The notes under the pieces: generated by a model
The model's input: only the letters and a program-made list of their open reading frames with translations
Told to the model about the DNA's origin: nothing
Databases searched by the model: none
Part shown: positions 9,059 to 17,126 of the stretch, in pieces
How the letters are laid out: each line of letters begins with the position of its first letter
Position numbering within the stretch: position 1 is the stretch's first letter
Source: Tepidamorphaceae bacterium
Lineage (GTDB): Bacteria; Pseudomonadota; Alphaproteobacteria; Rhizobiales; JAKSCL01
Length of the DNA stretch: 64,000 bases
NCBI GenBank assembly: GCA_028289445.1
Contig: JANQPO010000019.1
Coordinates: forward strand, 1-64,000
Reading direction: 5' to 3'
Position numbers and translations under genes: made by a program

Positions 9059-9731
9059 CGCAAACGGCGACCATCTCGCCAAGCTGATGGCCTGGTTGTC
9101 GCCGGCTTATCCGGTCGGAGCGTTCTCCTATTCACACGGCCTTGAATGGGCAGTGGAAGCAGGTGACATCACCGACGCCGCGACTCTGGAGGCGTGGCTT
9201 CGCACGTTGATCTGGCATGGGTCGGCGTGGAGCGATGCGGTCCTGTTCTGCCATATCTGGCGGACGGTGGCCGATGACAGCACGGAAGCGTTGGCCGAAC
9301 TCGCCGAACTGTCTGTGGCACTACAGCCAACCGCAGAGCGCGCGCTTGAAGCGACGGCCCAGGGGCGGGCCTTCGTCGAGATGACCCGGTCGACCTGGCC
9401 GTGTGTCGCGCTCGATCATCTCAAGGACGGCACCGTGACCTACCCGGTTGCCGTCGCGACGGCGTCCGCCGGTCATGCCATCCCGCTCGCAGCGGCATTG
9501 ACGGCCTATCTGAACGCACTCGTCGCAAACTGGATTTCCGCCGGTGTTCGTCTCATCCCGCTAGGTCAAACGGATGGCCAGCGGATCACAACCGCGCTGG
9601 TTCCCGAGATCGCAGCGATGGCCGAAAAAGCCAAGGACGCCACGCTATCGGAGATCGGCACGGCCACCTTTCGCGCCGATATCGCATCGATGAAACATGA
9701 AACCCAATATACGAGGCTCTTCCGCTCATGA
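9051..9731 (+). CDS. ureF: Urease accessory protein UreF
   Basis: A 226-residue all-helical UreF. The characteristic opening '[27 protein letters not shown]' region is intact, and the C-terminal '[10 protein letters not shown]' matches the conserved tail that inserts into UreD/H. UreF, with UreD and UreG, forms the apo-urease activation complex and acts on GTP hydrolysis by UreG. The ATG at 9051 lies within the last codons of ureE; the frame is open slightly further upstream but only inside ureE. The stop overlaps the ureG start (ATGA). Confidence 0.95.
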   Translation: MTDANGDHLAKLMAWLSPAYPVGAFSYSHGLEWAVEAGDITDAATLEAWLRTLIWHGSAWSDAVLFCHIWRTVADDSTEALAELAELSVALQPTAERALEATAQGRAFVEMTRSTWPCVALDHLKDGTVTYPVAVATASAGHAIPLAAALTAYLNALVANWISAGVRLIPLGQTDGQRITTALVPEIAAMAEKAKDATLSEIGTATFRADIASMKHETQYTRLFRS

Positions 9732-10345
9732 CGAAAACCGATCACGGTCCCTTGCGCGTTGGCATCGGCGGGCCGGTGGGCTCCGGTAAGACGGCGCTGA
9801 TGGAACATCTGTGTCGGCGATTATCCGCAGCTCATGACGTGGCGGCGATCACCAACGACATCTACACCAAGGAAGATCAGCGTATTCTCACCGAAACCGG
9901 CGCCCTGCCAGCGGAGCGCATTGTCGGGGTTGAGACCGGCGGTTGCCCGCACACGGCGATCCGCGAAGACGCTTCGATCAATCTTGCGGCCATCGCCGAT
10001 ATGAACGCGAGATTTCCGAGCCTCGATGTTGTGCTGATTGAATCCGGCGGCGACAATCTGGCGGCGACCTTCTCGCCGGAACTCGCCGACATCACGATCT
10101 ACGTCATCGATGTTTCGGCCGGCGAAAAGATTCCGCGAAAAGGCGGGCCGGGCATCACCCGCTCCGACATTCTGGTCATCAACAAGACGGATCTGGCCGA
10201 TCTGGTGGGCGCGTCGCTTGCCGTCATGGACGGCGACACGAAGCGGATGCGCGGAGACCGGCCCTATGTCTTCACCAATTTGAAGACCGGCGACGGCGTC
10301 GACCAAGTGCTGGGCGACCTGTCACGGCTCGGCGGGTTGGGCTGA
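9728..10345 (+). CDS. ureG: Urease accessory GTPase UreG
   Basis: A 205-residue SIMIBI-class GTPase. The P-loop 'GPVGSGKT' lies at about residues 14-21, the metal-binding '[11 protein letters not shown]' near 75, 'ESGGDN' near 107, the glycine loop '[14 protein letters not shown]' near 138 and the guanine-specificity motif 'NKTD' near 156. It couples GTP hydrolysis to nickel transfer from UreE into urease. It is the last gene of the accessory operon; a palindromic repeat and then the terminator of the opposing operon follow. Confidence 0.97.
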   Translation: MTKTDHGPLRVGIGGPVGSGKTALMEHLCRRLSAAHDVAAITNDIYTKEDQRILTETGALPAERIVGVETGGCPHTAIREDASINLAAIADMNARFPSLDVVLIESGGDNLAATFSPELADITIYVIDVSAGEKIPRKGGPGITRSDILVINKTDLADLVGASLAVMDGDTKRMRGDRPYVFTNLKTGDGVDQVLGDLSRLGGLG

Positions 10346-10360
10346 GGCATTTGATCTCAG

Positions 10361-10461
10361 CGTTATCCCGGCCAGAGCGGAGCGTAGAGCCGGGATCGGT
10401 TTCCTGCTGGCTCGAGCCGATCCCGAACAAGCGCTATCGCGCTTTCCGGGATGACGAATGG
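10361..10461. repeat. Double-hairpin intergenic repeat, copy 1
   Basis: Two consecutive hairpins: ATCCCGGC pairs with GCCGGGAT (10365-10396), and GATCCCG pairs with CGGGAT (10419-10452). The element ends GGGATGACGAA. The same architecture and ending recur at 59198-59340. Such mosaic palindromic repeats are common between genes in Rhizobiales. This copy sits between convergent operons. Confidence 0.7.
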
Positions 10462-10502
10462 GGAGAATGTTTCAATTTGAACTCATTCAGCTCCGCGAGC
10501 GT

Positions 10503-10529
10503 AAAAGAAAACGGGGCCGAAGCCCCGCT
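10503..10529 (-). terminator. Rho-independent terminator of the pyrimidine/ABC operon
   Basis: On the minus strand GCGGGGC-TTCG-GCCCCG is followed by TTTTCTTTT. This is a strong GC stem with a UUCG tetraloop and a U tract, 23 bases past the stop of the substrate-binding protein gene. Confidence 0.85.
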
Positions 10530-10551
10530 TTCAATGCTGTGATGATCTGGC

Positions 10552-11541
10552 TTACATCGCCTTGTCGATGACGGCGTGGGTCCAGGCGCCTTCCGGAGCC
10601 TTGGTGATCACCGGGTCGGACCCGCCCTGAAGCAGCGTCTGAACGGTGCGCTCATAATCCGCCGGGTCCAACTTGCCGTCGGAACCTTCCGTCAGCTTGT
10701 TGATCTCGCCCATCATGCGCTTTTGGTGCTTCTCGGTCTGCGCGCCGGTATCGTCGTTCTCAAGCACGATCTCGGCCGCCTCGTCCGGGTTCTCGCGGGC
10801 GAAAGCCCAGCCCTTCATCGACGCACGAACGAACCGCGCCATCTTGTCGACGAACGCTGGATCGTTGAGGTTGTCCTCGAGGACATAGAGCCCGTCTTCC
10901 ATGGTTGCGACGCCCTGGTCGGCGTATTTGAAGACGACAAGCTCCTCAGCCGGGATGCCGGCATCGATGACCTGCCAGTACTCATTGTAGGTCATGGTCG
11001 AGATGCAATCGGCCTGCTTCTGGAGGATCGGATCGACGTTGAAGCCCTGTTTGAGCACCGTGACGCCGCTATCGCCGCCCTCGGTCGGAATGCCGAGCTG
11101 GCTCATCCAGGACAGGAACGGATACTCGTTGCCGAAGAACCAGACGCCCAGTGTTTTACCCGGGAAGTCAGCCTTCGGATCTGAAATCCCCGTCTCCTTG
11201 CGACAGGTCAGCATCATGCCCGATCGCTTGAACGGCTGAGCGATGTTGACGAGCGGCACGCCGCGCTCGCGCGCGGCCAGGGCCGCCGGCATCCATTCGA
11301 TAACGACGTCGGCACCCCCGCCGGCAATCACCTGTGGCGGGGCGATGTCCGGACCGCCGGGATTGATTGTGACGTTGAGGTCTTCCTCTTCGTAGAAGCC
11401 CTTGTCCTTGGCGACGAAATAGCCGGCGAACTGCGCCTGAGTCACCCATTTCAGTTGCAGCGTAACGTCGTCGGCGGCATTGGCGGCCGACGCCGTCAAA
11501 CCCACAGCGAGGGCCGTTGCGGCAATCAAAGTCTTTTTCAT
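10552..11541 (-). CDS. ABC transporter substrate-binding protein, NMT1/THI5-like
   Basis: A 329-residue periplasmic protein with a clear signal peptide (MKKTLIAATALAVGLTASA, cleavage after ANA at about 22). The mature region opens 'VTLQLKWVTQAQFAGYFVAKD', the signature of the NMT1/THI5-like family that binds pyrimidine and aromatic-like small molecules (ThiY type). Two mature Cys occur ('LTCRKETG' and 'ADCIS'). The ATG at 11541 has a GAGGTGAAC ribosome site. It is the last gene of a long operon containing pyrimidine-degradation genes, so uptake of a pyrimidine or hydantoin-like compound is the best inference. Confidence 0.88.
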   Translation of the reverse strand: MKKTLIAATALAVGLTASAANAADDVTLQLKWVTQAQFAGYFVAKDKGFYEEEDLNVTINPGGPDIAPPQVIAGGGADVVIEWMPAALAARERGVPLVNIAQPFKRSGMMLTCRKETGISDPKADFPGKTLGVWFFGNEYPFLSWMSQLGIPTEGGDSGVTVLKQGFNVDPILQKQADCISTMTYNEYWQVIDAGIPAEELVVFKYADQGVATMEDGLYVLEDNLNDPAFVDKMARFVRASMKGWAFARENPDEAAEIVLENDDTGAQTEKHQKRMMGEINKLTEGSDGKLDPADYERTVQTLLQGGSDPVITKAPEGAWTHAVIDKAM

Positions 11542-11564
11542 GTTCACCTCTCCGTTTTGTCCCG

Positions 11565-12653
11565 TCACGTGCGATAGGACGGGTGCCAGAATGTGGCGGT
11601 GCGCTCGATCAGCGCGACCAGACCGTAAAACGCGGAGCCGGCCAAGGCCGCCACCGCTATCTCCGCCCAGACCATGTCGACATTCATACGGCCGACCTCG
11701 GTCGAGATGCGAAAGCCCATGCCCACGATCGGCGTTCCGAAGAACTCTGCGACGATTGCCCCGATCAGAGCCAGCGTGGAGTTGATTTTGAGCGCGTTGA
11801 AGATGAACGGCAAGGCCTCCGGTAAACGCAGCTTGAACAAAGTTTGCCAGTACCCCGCCGCATAAGTGTGCATAAGGTCGCGCGAAATCCGCGTTGACGC
11901 GGACAAACCGGCGACCGTATTCACCAACATCGGGAAGAACGTCATGATGACGACGACGGCCGCCTTGGACGGCCAGTCGAAGCCGAACCACATGACCATG
12001 ATCGGCGCGACCCCGATGATCGGCAGGGCGGAGACCATGTTGCCGATGGGCAAAAGCCCGCGCTTCAAGAACGGCACGCGATCGACGGCGATCGCCACGA
12101 TGAGACCCGAACCGCAGCCGATCAGATATCCGGCGAGCACGGCCTTGAGAAACGTTTGCTGAAAATCCGCCCACAGAATCGGCAGCGAACCGGCGATTCT
12201 CTCTGCAATCGCCGAGGGCGGCGGCAAGAGCACCGATGGAACGCCCGCACCGCGAACGATCAGCTCCCACAGGATCAAGAGCCAGACGCCGAAGAGAATC
12301 GGGATGATAAGGCGGATAGCGCTGCGCATCCCCAAATCGGCAGTCGTATGGGCCGCCAGGCGTTCGACCAGTGACCAGGCCGCGACCCAAGAGGCTGCCA
12401 CCAGCAACCAAAACGCCGGCGATCCAGCGCTGTCGGCGCTGAGCGACACGATGAGGAAGTAGGCAGCCAGATGCACGCCCGAGAAAATACCGACAGCCGC
12501 GCCGCCATGACCGAAACGTCGCGTATCGAAGGCCATCGTGACGATGATGACAAACGCTACGGACGCGAGATCCGCATGACCGCCGACAACCACAGCAGCC
12601 AGTCCGGCAAAGGCGAGGACCAATGCCAGGATCGCTTGCCATCTCCGGGTCAT
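11565..12653 (-). CDS. ABC transporter permease with extra N-terminal membrane region
   Basis: A 362-residue permease of the BPD_transp_1 (SsuC/TauC/ThiX-like) family. The canonical core occupies about residues 110-355, with the EAA loop near 'YAAGYWQTLFKLRLPEALP'. About 110 residues at the N-terminus form four additional hydrophobic segments, more than the usual single helix. It overlaps the preceding permease gene by four bases (ATGA) and lies 23 bp before the binding-protein gene. It probably pairs with that permease as a heterodimeric channel. Confidence 0.85.
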   Translation of the reverse strand: MTRRWQAILALVLAFAGLAAVVVGGHADLASVAFVIIVTMAFDTRRFGHGGAAVGIFSGVHLAAYFLIVSLSADSAGSPAFWLLVAASWVAAWSLVERLAAHTTADLGMRSAIRLIIPILFGVWLLILWELIVRGAGVPSVLLPPPSAIAERIAGSLPILWADFQQTFLKAVLAGYLIGCGSGLIVAIAVDRVPFLKRGLLPIGNMVSALPIIGVAPIMVMWFGFDWPSKAAVVVIMTFFPMLVNTVAGLSASTRISRDLMHTYAAGYWQTLFKLRLPEALPFIFNALKINSTLALIGAIVAEFFGTPIVGMGFRISTEVGRMNVDMVWAEIAVAALAGSAFYGLVALIERTATFWHPSYRT

Positions 12654-13516
12654 GCCGCCATTCCCATCCGCCTCAAGACGAGCCGGTGCGCCATGCCGAC
12701 AATCGTCACGAGGACGGCTGCCAGGAAGGCGGCAACGAAGAGCGCCGACCAGATCTGGATCGTCTGACCATAATAGGAGCCCGTGAGCAGGCGCGCGCCA
12801 AGTCCGGCCACGGCACCGGTTGGCAACTCACCGACAATCGCGCCGACCAGGGATATCGCGATTGCCACTTTCATTGAGGTGAAGAGATAGGGCAGTGCCG
12901 ACGGCCATCTCAGCTTCCAAAAGGTCTGCGCGGCCGAGGCATTGTAGGTGCGCATCAAGTCGAGGTTGATCACATCGGGCGAACGCAACCCCTTCACCAT
13001 ACCGACGGCAACGGGGAAAAATGACAGGTAAGTCGAGATCACCGCTTTTGGAAGCAGTCCGGTGATGCCGATCGCGGCCAGTACGACGATGATCATGGGC
13101 GCGATCGCCAGGATGGGAATGGTCTGCGACGCGATGACCCACGGCATCAGGCTCATATCGAGGCTACGGACATGGACGATGCTGACGGCGAGCAGGATGC
13201 CTAGCCCCGTGCCGATCAAAAAGCCAAGGAGCGTCGAAGAGAGCGTGACCCAGGCGTGATAGACAAGCGACCGCTTGGACGTGATCTTCTTCTCGACCGT
13301 GGTCTGCCAAATCTCGACCGCGACCTGATGCGGCGCGGGCAGAACGGGCCGTTCCTGGCTCCATGTTGCGGTGACGAATTCGCGCGCGGTGGGCTCCACG
13401 CCTTCGCGCTCGAACACGCCCGTTTGCCACTGGGCGTTCATGTAGACGGCACCGGCGTACCAGGCCGCCACGATAACGGCGAGGATGACAAGTACCGGCC
13501 CAACCGACGACCTCAT
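12650..13516 (-). CDS. ABC transporter permease
   Basis: A 288-residue permease with an N-terminal signal-anchor (about 7-28), a periplasmic stretch of about 60 residues rich in charged residues, and then a BPD_transp_1 core. The EAA loop is near 'MRTYNASAAQTFWKLRWPSALP'. It forms the transmembrane path with the second permease. The start ATG overlaps the sulfatase stop by four bases, and its own stop overlaps the next permease in the same way. Confidence 0.87.
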   Translation of the reverse strand: MRSSVGPVLVILAVIVAAWYAGAVYMNAQWQTGVFEREGVEPTAREFVTATWSQERPVLPAPHQVAVEIWQTTVEKKITSKRSLVYHAWVTLSSTLLGFLIGTGLGILLAVSIVHVRSLDMSLMPWVIASQTIPILAIAPMIIVVLAAIGITGLLPKAVISTYLSFFPVAVGMVKGLRSPDVINLDLMRTYNASAAQTFWKLRWPSALPYLFTSMKVAIAISLVGAIVGELPTGAVAGLGARLLTGSYYGQTIQIWSALFVAAFLAAVLVTIVGMAHRLVLRRMGMAA

Positions 13517-14949
13517 GACCGCCCTCCGGCTTCAACCTTCGGAGCGGGAGCGTGCCCCAAACCTTCACCCTTCAAGCAAGCCTCAACGCCGCCCAGTGCC
13601 TTGATCTTAGCGTCCTGGTCGGAAAAGGCCTGGGTGTCTACGGCGTCGGGATTGCAAACGGCATAAAGCCGGTCTCGCGCTTCCTTCAGGACGAAGCGAT
13701 ATCCATGATTGGAGGCGAGGCTGCGCCGTTCGTCCGGATCGTTGGCTAGATTGAACAGTTGCGGCTGCACGCCGACATAGTGGACATATTTCCACTGTGC
13801 CCAGCGCACCATGAAAAAGCCGGTGGTCGAGCCACCGTCATGATACTCGCTGAATACCGCCCTATAGGGATCGTCGTCGCGCGATGCCAGGCGAATGAGC
13901 GAATGTCCCGGCAGGGTCGGATCAACATTCAGTCCCGCCGCCGATAGAATAGTCGGGTGTAGGTCAAGCAGCGAAACCGCCGTCTTGACGCGGCGGCCGG
14001 CGCTGAAGCCCGGCCCGGCAGCGATCAGGGGCACACCGACCGAACCCTCATACATGACCTGTTTGGTCCAGATGCCATGGTCGCCCAGCATCTCACCATG
14101 GTCGGAGGCAAACAGGACAACCGTGTTTTCGGACTGGCCGGTCTCATCGAGCGCGTCGAGCACGCGACCGACCTGATCATCGAGAAAAGTGCACAGGGCA
14201 TAGTAGGCCGCCCGTGCTTCGGACATGCGGCAAGTGTCGAAGTGGTCATCGTAGTTGAAGAACTTCGACAACCGTTTGACCTCGGGATGGCGCGGCCGGT
14301 TCCTCTTGCCGTAGGCAATCGGCTCATCCATGTCGGCAGGATCATAAAGCCCGCGATAGTCCTCAGGCGCGCACATGGGATAGTGCGGAGAGACAAACGA
14401 GACGAATGCCGCCCAAGGGAGATTGGTGTCGGCACCATCGCGGATAACATCCGCCGCCGCAGCGCTTACTGCGCGGTCGTAGCGCGTGTGGTCGGTTTCG
14501 CCATAACCGATTTCGGCTGCCAGCTCGGCGGTTCGATCATATCCACGCGCCCGCCCGCGCAGGGGACCCAGCGTCCAGCCGGTTCCGTTCGCCACATGCA
14601 TGGGAAGGACCTCGCGGGAAAACCCGTTGTCGTCCTTCTCAGATCGGAAATGGAGCTTACCGACGGACGTCACCGGGACGCCGCGGTCTCGCAGGCGGTG
14701 CATCCAAGACCGCGGCGTCCCGCCATAGGGAGAAGCGCTATCCCAGGCGCCGATCCGGTGAACATAATTGCCGGTGGCGATCGCGGCGCGGGCCGGCACG
14801 CACATGGGCGAAGGAGTATAGGCATTCACAAACACCGTACCCCGCTCCGCGAGTGCATCGATGTTCGGCGTCTTGACGATCGGATGGCCCATGCAGCCAA
14901 GTGCGGCGCGGCGCAATGCGTTGGCCATAATGACAAGAACGTTGGTCAC
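13513..14949 (-). CDS. Sulfatase-family protein with substituted metal-site residues
   Basis: A 478-residue cytoplasmic-type sulfatase (no signal peptide). The formylglycine motif is C-V-P-A-R with the modifiable Cys at residue 50, the expected 'KTPNIDALAERG' is at 26-37, and the second metal site 'SDHGEMLGDHG' is present. The first metal motif is altered. Relatives I know read S-D-E-H after 'VIM', while here residues 9-12 are A-N-A-L, so the metal Asp is Asn. The reaction is uncertain; choline sulfatase and phosphonate monoesterase are the nearest groups. GTG start, overlapping the ATPase gene by four bases and the permease by four, so it is built into the ABC operon. Confidence 0.8.
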   Translation of the reverse strand: MTNVLVIMANALRRAALGCMGHPIVKTPNIDALAERGTVFVNAYTPSPMCVPARAAIATGNYVHRIGAWDSASPYGGTPRSWMHRLRDRGVPVTSVGKLHFRSEKDDNGFSREVLPMHVANGTGWTLGPLRGRARGYDRTAELAAEIGYGETDHTRYDRAVSAAAADVIRDGADTNLPWAAFVSFVSPHYPMCAPEDYRGLYDPADMDEPIAYGKRNRPRHPEVKRLSKFFNYDDHFDTCRMSEARAAYYALCTFLDDQVGRVLDALDETGQSENTVVLFASDHGEMLGDHGIWTKQVMYEGSVGVPLIAAGPGFSAGRRVKTAVSLLDLHPTILSAAGLNVDPTLPGHSLIRLASRDDDPYRAVFSEYHDGGSTTGFFMVRWAQWKYVHYVGVQPQLFNLANDPDERRSLASNHGYRFVLKEARDRLYAVCNPDAVDTQAFSDQDAKIKALGGVEACLKGEGLGHAPAPKVEAGGRS

Positions 14950-15740
14950 GCGTCCTCGTCCTCATAGGAGTGACCCTCGCGCAGGCCTTCGCGGACCCGA
15001 TGGGCGACGGCGAGAAACTCCGGCGTTTCGCGGATGTCGAGGGTCCGCTCGCGGGGTAGGTCCGACTCAATGATATCATGGATGCGGCCGGGACGCGGCG
15101 ACATGACGACGATCTTGGTCGAAAGAAACGCGGCTTCGGGAATGGAGTGGGTGACAAAGATCACCGTCTTGTTGGTCTTTGCCCACAAATCGAGAAGCTG
15201 CTCATTGAGATGATCGCGCACGATCTCGTCAAGCGCGCCGAAGGGTTCGTCCATCAGCAAGAGATCGGGGTCGAAAGACAGCGCGCGGGCGATCGAGGCG
15301 CGCTGCTGCATACCACCGGAAAGCTGCCAGGGATATTTGCGCTCGAAACCGGTCAGATTGACGAGGTCGAGATTGGCGGCGATCCGCGCCTCCTGCTCGG
15401 ACTTCGAGTAGCCCATGATTTCAAGCGGCAGGGCGATGTTCTTGGCGATCGTGCGCCAGGGATAAAGCGCCGCGGCCTGAAAAACGTAGCCATAGGCACG
15501 GTCGAGCCGCGCCTGCTCCGGTGTTTTCCCATTGACCGTGATGTCTCCGCCGGTTGGGCTTTCCAGGTCGGCGATCACACGCAGCAGCGTGGTTTTGCCG
15601 CAGCCTGAGGGCCCAATGAAGGACACGAACTCGCCGCGCTCGACGTCCAGATCGATATGCGACAGGGCATGAACCGGCCCGTCGGCGGTCTCGAACGTCA
15701 GCGACAGGTCCTTGGCGGATATGACGGTGGATTCGCTCAT
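14946..15740 (-). CDS. ABC transporter ATP-binding protein (SsuB/TauB/ThiZ type)
   Basis: A 264-residue ATPase. Walker A is 'GPSGCGKTT' (about 43-51), the Q-loop is 'VFQAAALYPWRT', the signature is 'LSGGMQQR' and Walker B is 'LLLMDEPFGALDE', followed by the 'THS' switch His. It energises the transporter formed by the two permeases and the NMT1/THI5-like binding protein. It overlaps the SDR gene upstream and the sulfatase gene downstream by four bases each, an unbroken translational chain. Confidence 0.9.
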   Translation of the reverse strand: MSESTVISAKDLSLTFETADGPVHALSHIDLDVERGEFVSFIGPSGCGKTTLLRVIADLESPTGGDITVNGKTPEQARLDRAYGYVFQAAALYPWRTIAKNIALPLEIMGYSKSEQEARIAANLDLVNLTGFERKYPWQLSGGMQQRASIARALSFDPDLLLMDEPFGALDEIVRDHLNEQLLDLWAKTNKTVIFVTHSIPEAAFLSTKIVVMSPRPGRIHDIIESDLPRERTLDIRETPEFLAVAHRVREGLREGHSYEDEDA

Positions 15741-16435
15741 ACCGACCGCGTGATCCCCCCATCGACGCGGATGTTCTGGCCTGTGATGTATCCCGCTCCG
15801 TCCGAGGCCAGGAACGCTACCGTTTCAGCGATCTCGTCGGACCTGCCGTAGCGACCCATCGGAATGCGCTCTTTGAATTCCGGCCGCTCGGGACGGCTGT
15901 CGATGAAACCGGGGAGAACATTATTCATGCGCACATTGTCGGCCGCGTACTTGTCGGCGAACAGCTTAGCATAAGCGGCCAGGCCGGCGCGGAACACGCC
16001 AGACGTCGGGAACGTCGGGTCCGGTTCGAAGGCGGCGAAGGTCGAGATGTTGATGATGACCCCTGATTTCTGGTTCAGCATGATTGGCGCGACGAGCCGT
16101 GTCGGCCGCACGACGTTGAGGAAATAGACCTCAAGCCCGGTATGCCAATCATCATCGGTCAAATCCAGCACCGGTGCACGCGGTCCATGCCCGGCGCTGT
16201 TGACAAGCACATCGACGCGGCCCCAGGCGTCGACACATCGCTCGACTAACTGTTTGATATCGTCGTTGGATTGGTTTGAGCCGGTGACGCCGATACCGCC
16301 GAGTTCCCCGGCCAGCGCCTCGCCCTTGCCGGAAGAGGACAGGATGCCGACTTTGAATCCCGTATCGGCCAGCTTGCGCGCAGCGGCCGCGCCCATGCCC
16401 GATCCGCCGGCTGTCACGAGCGCGACTTTGTTCAT
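15737..16435 (-). CDS. SDR-fold protein lacking the catalytic Tyr-Lys pair
   Basis: A 232-residue Rossmann protein with a nucleotide-binding 'TAGGSGMG' (about 8-15), 'NSAGHG' and a C-terminal 'GQNIRVDGG'. The usual Ser is present in 'NISTFAAF' (about 131). The Y-x3-K motif is not: the segment reads 'PTSGVFRAGLAAYAK', placing Ser at 145 and Arg at 149. I recall this 'PTSGVFRAGLAA' pattern in other alphaproteobacterial SDR proteins, so it is likely a subfamily trait. ATG at 16435 with GAGGG eight bases upstream was preferred over TTG at 16441. Function unknown; it lies between the DUF2268 and ABC genes. Confidence 0.8.
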   Translation of the reverse strand: MNKVALVTAGGSGMGAAAARKLADTGFKVGILSSSGKGEALAGELGGIGVTGSNQSNDDIKQLVERCVDAWGRVDVLVNSAGHGPRAPVLDLTDDDWHTGLEVYFLNVVRPTRLVAPIMLNQKSGVIINISTFAAFEPDPTFPTSGVFRAGLAAYAKLFADKYAADNVRMNNVLPGFIDSRPERPEFKERIPMGRYGRSDEIAETVAFLASDGAGYITGQNIRVDGGITRSV

Positions 16436-16445
16436 CGGCAAACCC

Positions 16446-17126
16446 TCAATGCAACGTGGAGTGTTTGCGGGTCAGCGCGCTGAGACTTGCGCGAAATGCG
16501 GCATGACCTTTGTCGGCCAGCACAGCGGCAGTTGTATCCCGATGTTTCTCCAGAAACGCATCCACGAGGGCATAGCCAAGTGTGTATCCCGCCCAGCGTG
16601 GCAGTTCGCCCCGGCCGAAAAACCACTCCGCGTGATCATATCGTAACGATGCCCAATTGGCTGCTGCCAATTCAGCGATGTCCGTCAGTCCATCAGTTGG
16701 AACCGCGCACTCCCAAGGCTCCGGTTCGCTGCGATAGAGCTGGCGTACAAAATGACCGGCAAGTCCCTCTGAAACCAATACCTCGCCAAGTGTCGCGCCA
16801 TAGCCGGGCCCCTTCCAGCGCATGACATGATGTAGTTCATGAGCAACCACGCGTTCTAACGGCTCGCCCAGATTGTCTTCTAGGTTCGGGTTGCCGGTAT
16901 CGACGGTGAGATAGATGAGGTCGCCACGCGGGGCGTGGCCGACATGGCCCAACTCCGGAATGACCGCGCCGGGGATTTCTTGGACCACGATATCAATTTC
17001 GTACGGGCCGACAATTTGCTCTGCGCGAGTGCGTGCGTGATGAATCGCTCCGCTCACCGGCTCGACAAGCGCATCCAGTCGCCCGGAAGCATTGAGAAAG
17101 TGCACGCTCCAGGCCAAAGCGATCAA
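16446..17126 (-). CDS. DUF2268-family putative Zn-dependent protease
   Basis: A 226-residue protein whose 'VVAHELHHVMRW' supplies the HExxH zinc-protease motif (about 94-98). A downstream 'VLVSEGLAGHF' Glu is a plausible third ligand, and 'GYTLGYALVDAFLEKH' is near the C-terminus. These are the signatures of DUF2268 predicted proteases. There is no signal peptide. TTG start overlapping the hydA stop (TTGA). The substrate and any link to pyrimidine degradation are unknown. Confidence 0.78.
   Translation of the reverse strand: MIALAWSVHFLNASGRLDALVEPVSGAIHHARTRAEQIVGPYEIDIVVQEIPGAVIPELGHVGHAPRGDLIYLTVDTGNPNLEDNLGEPLERVVAHELHHVMRWKGPGYGATLGEVLVSEGLAGHFVRQLYRSEPEPWECAVPTDGLTDIAELAAANWASLRYDHAEWFFGRGELPRWAGYTLGYALVDAFLEKHRDTTAAVLADKGHAAFRASLSALTRKHSTLH

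Noticed and set aside
10552..12642. 696-residue fusion of permease-like and binding-protein sequence
   Set aside because: The N-terminal part is a frame shadow of the permease; the signal peptide and ribosome site define the binding-protein gene at 11541.
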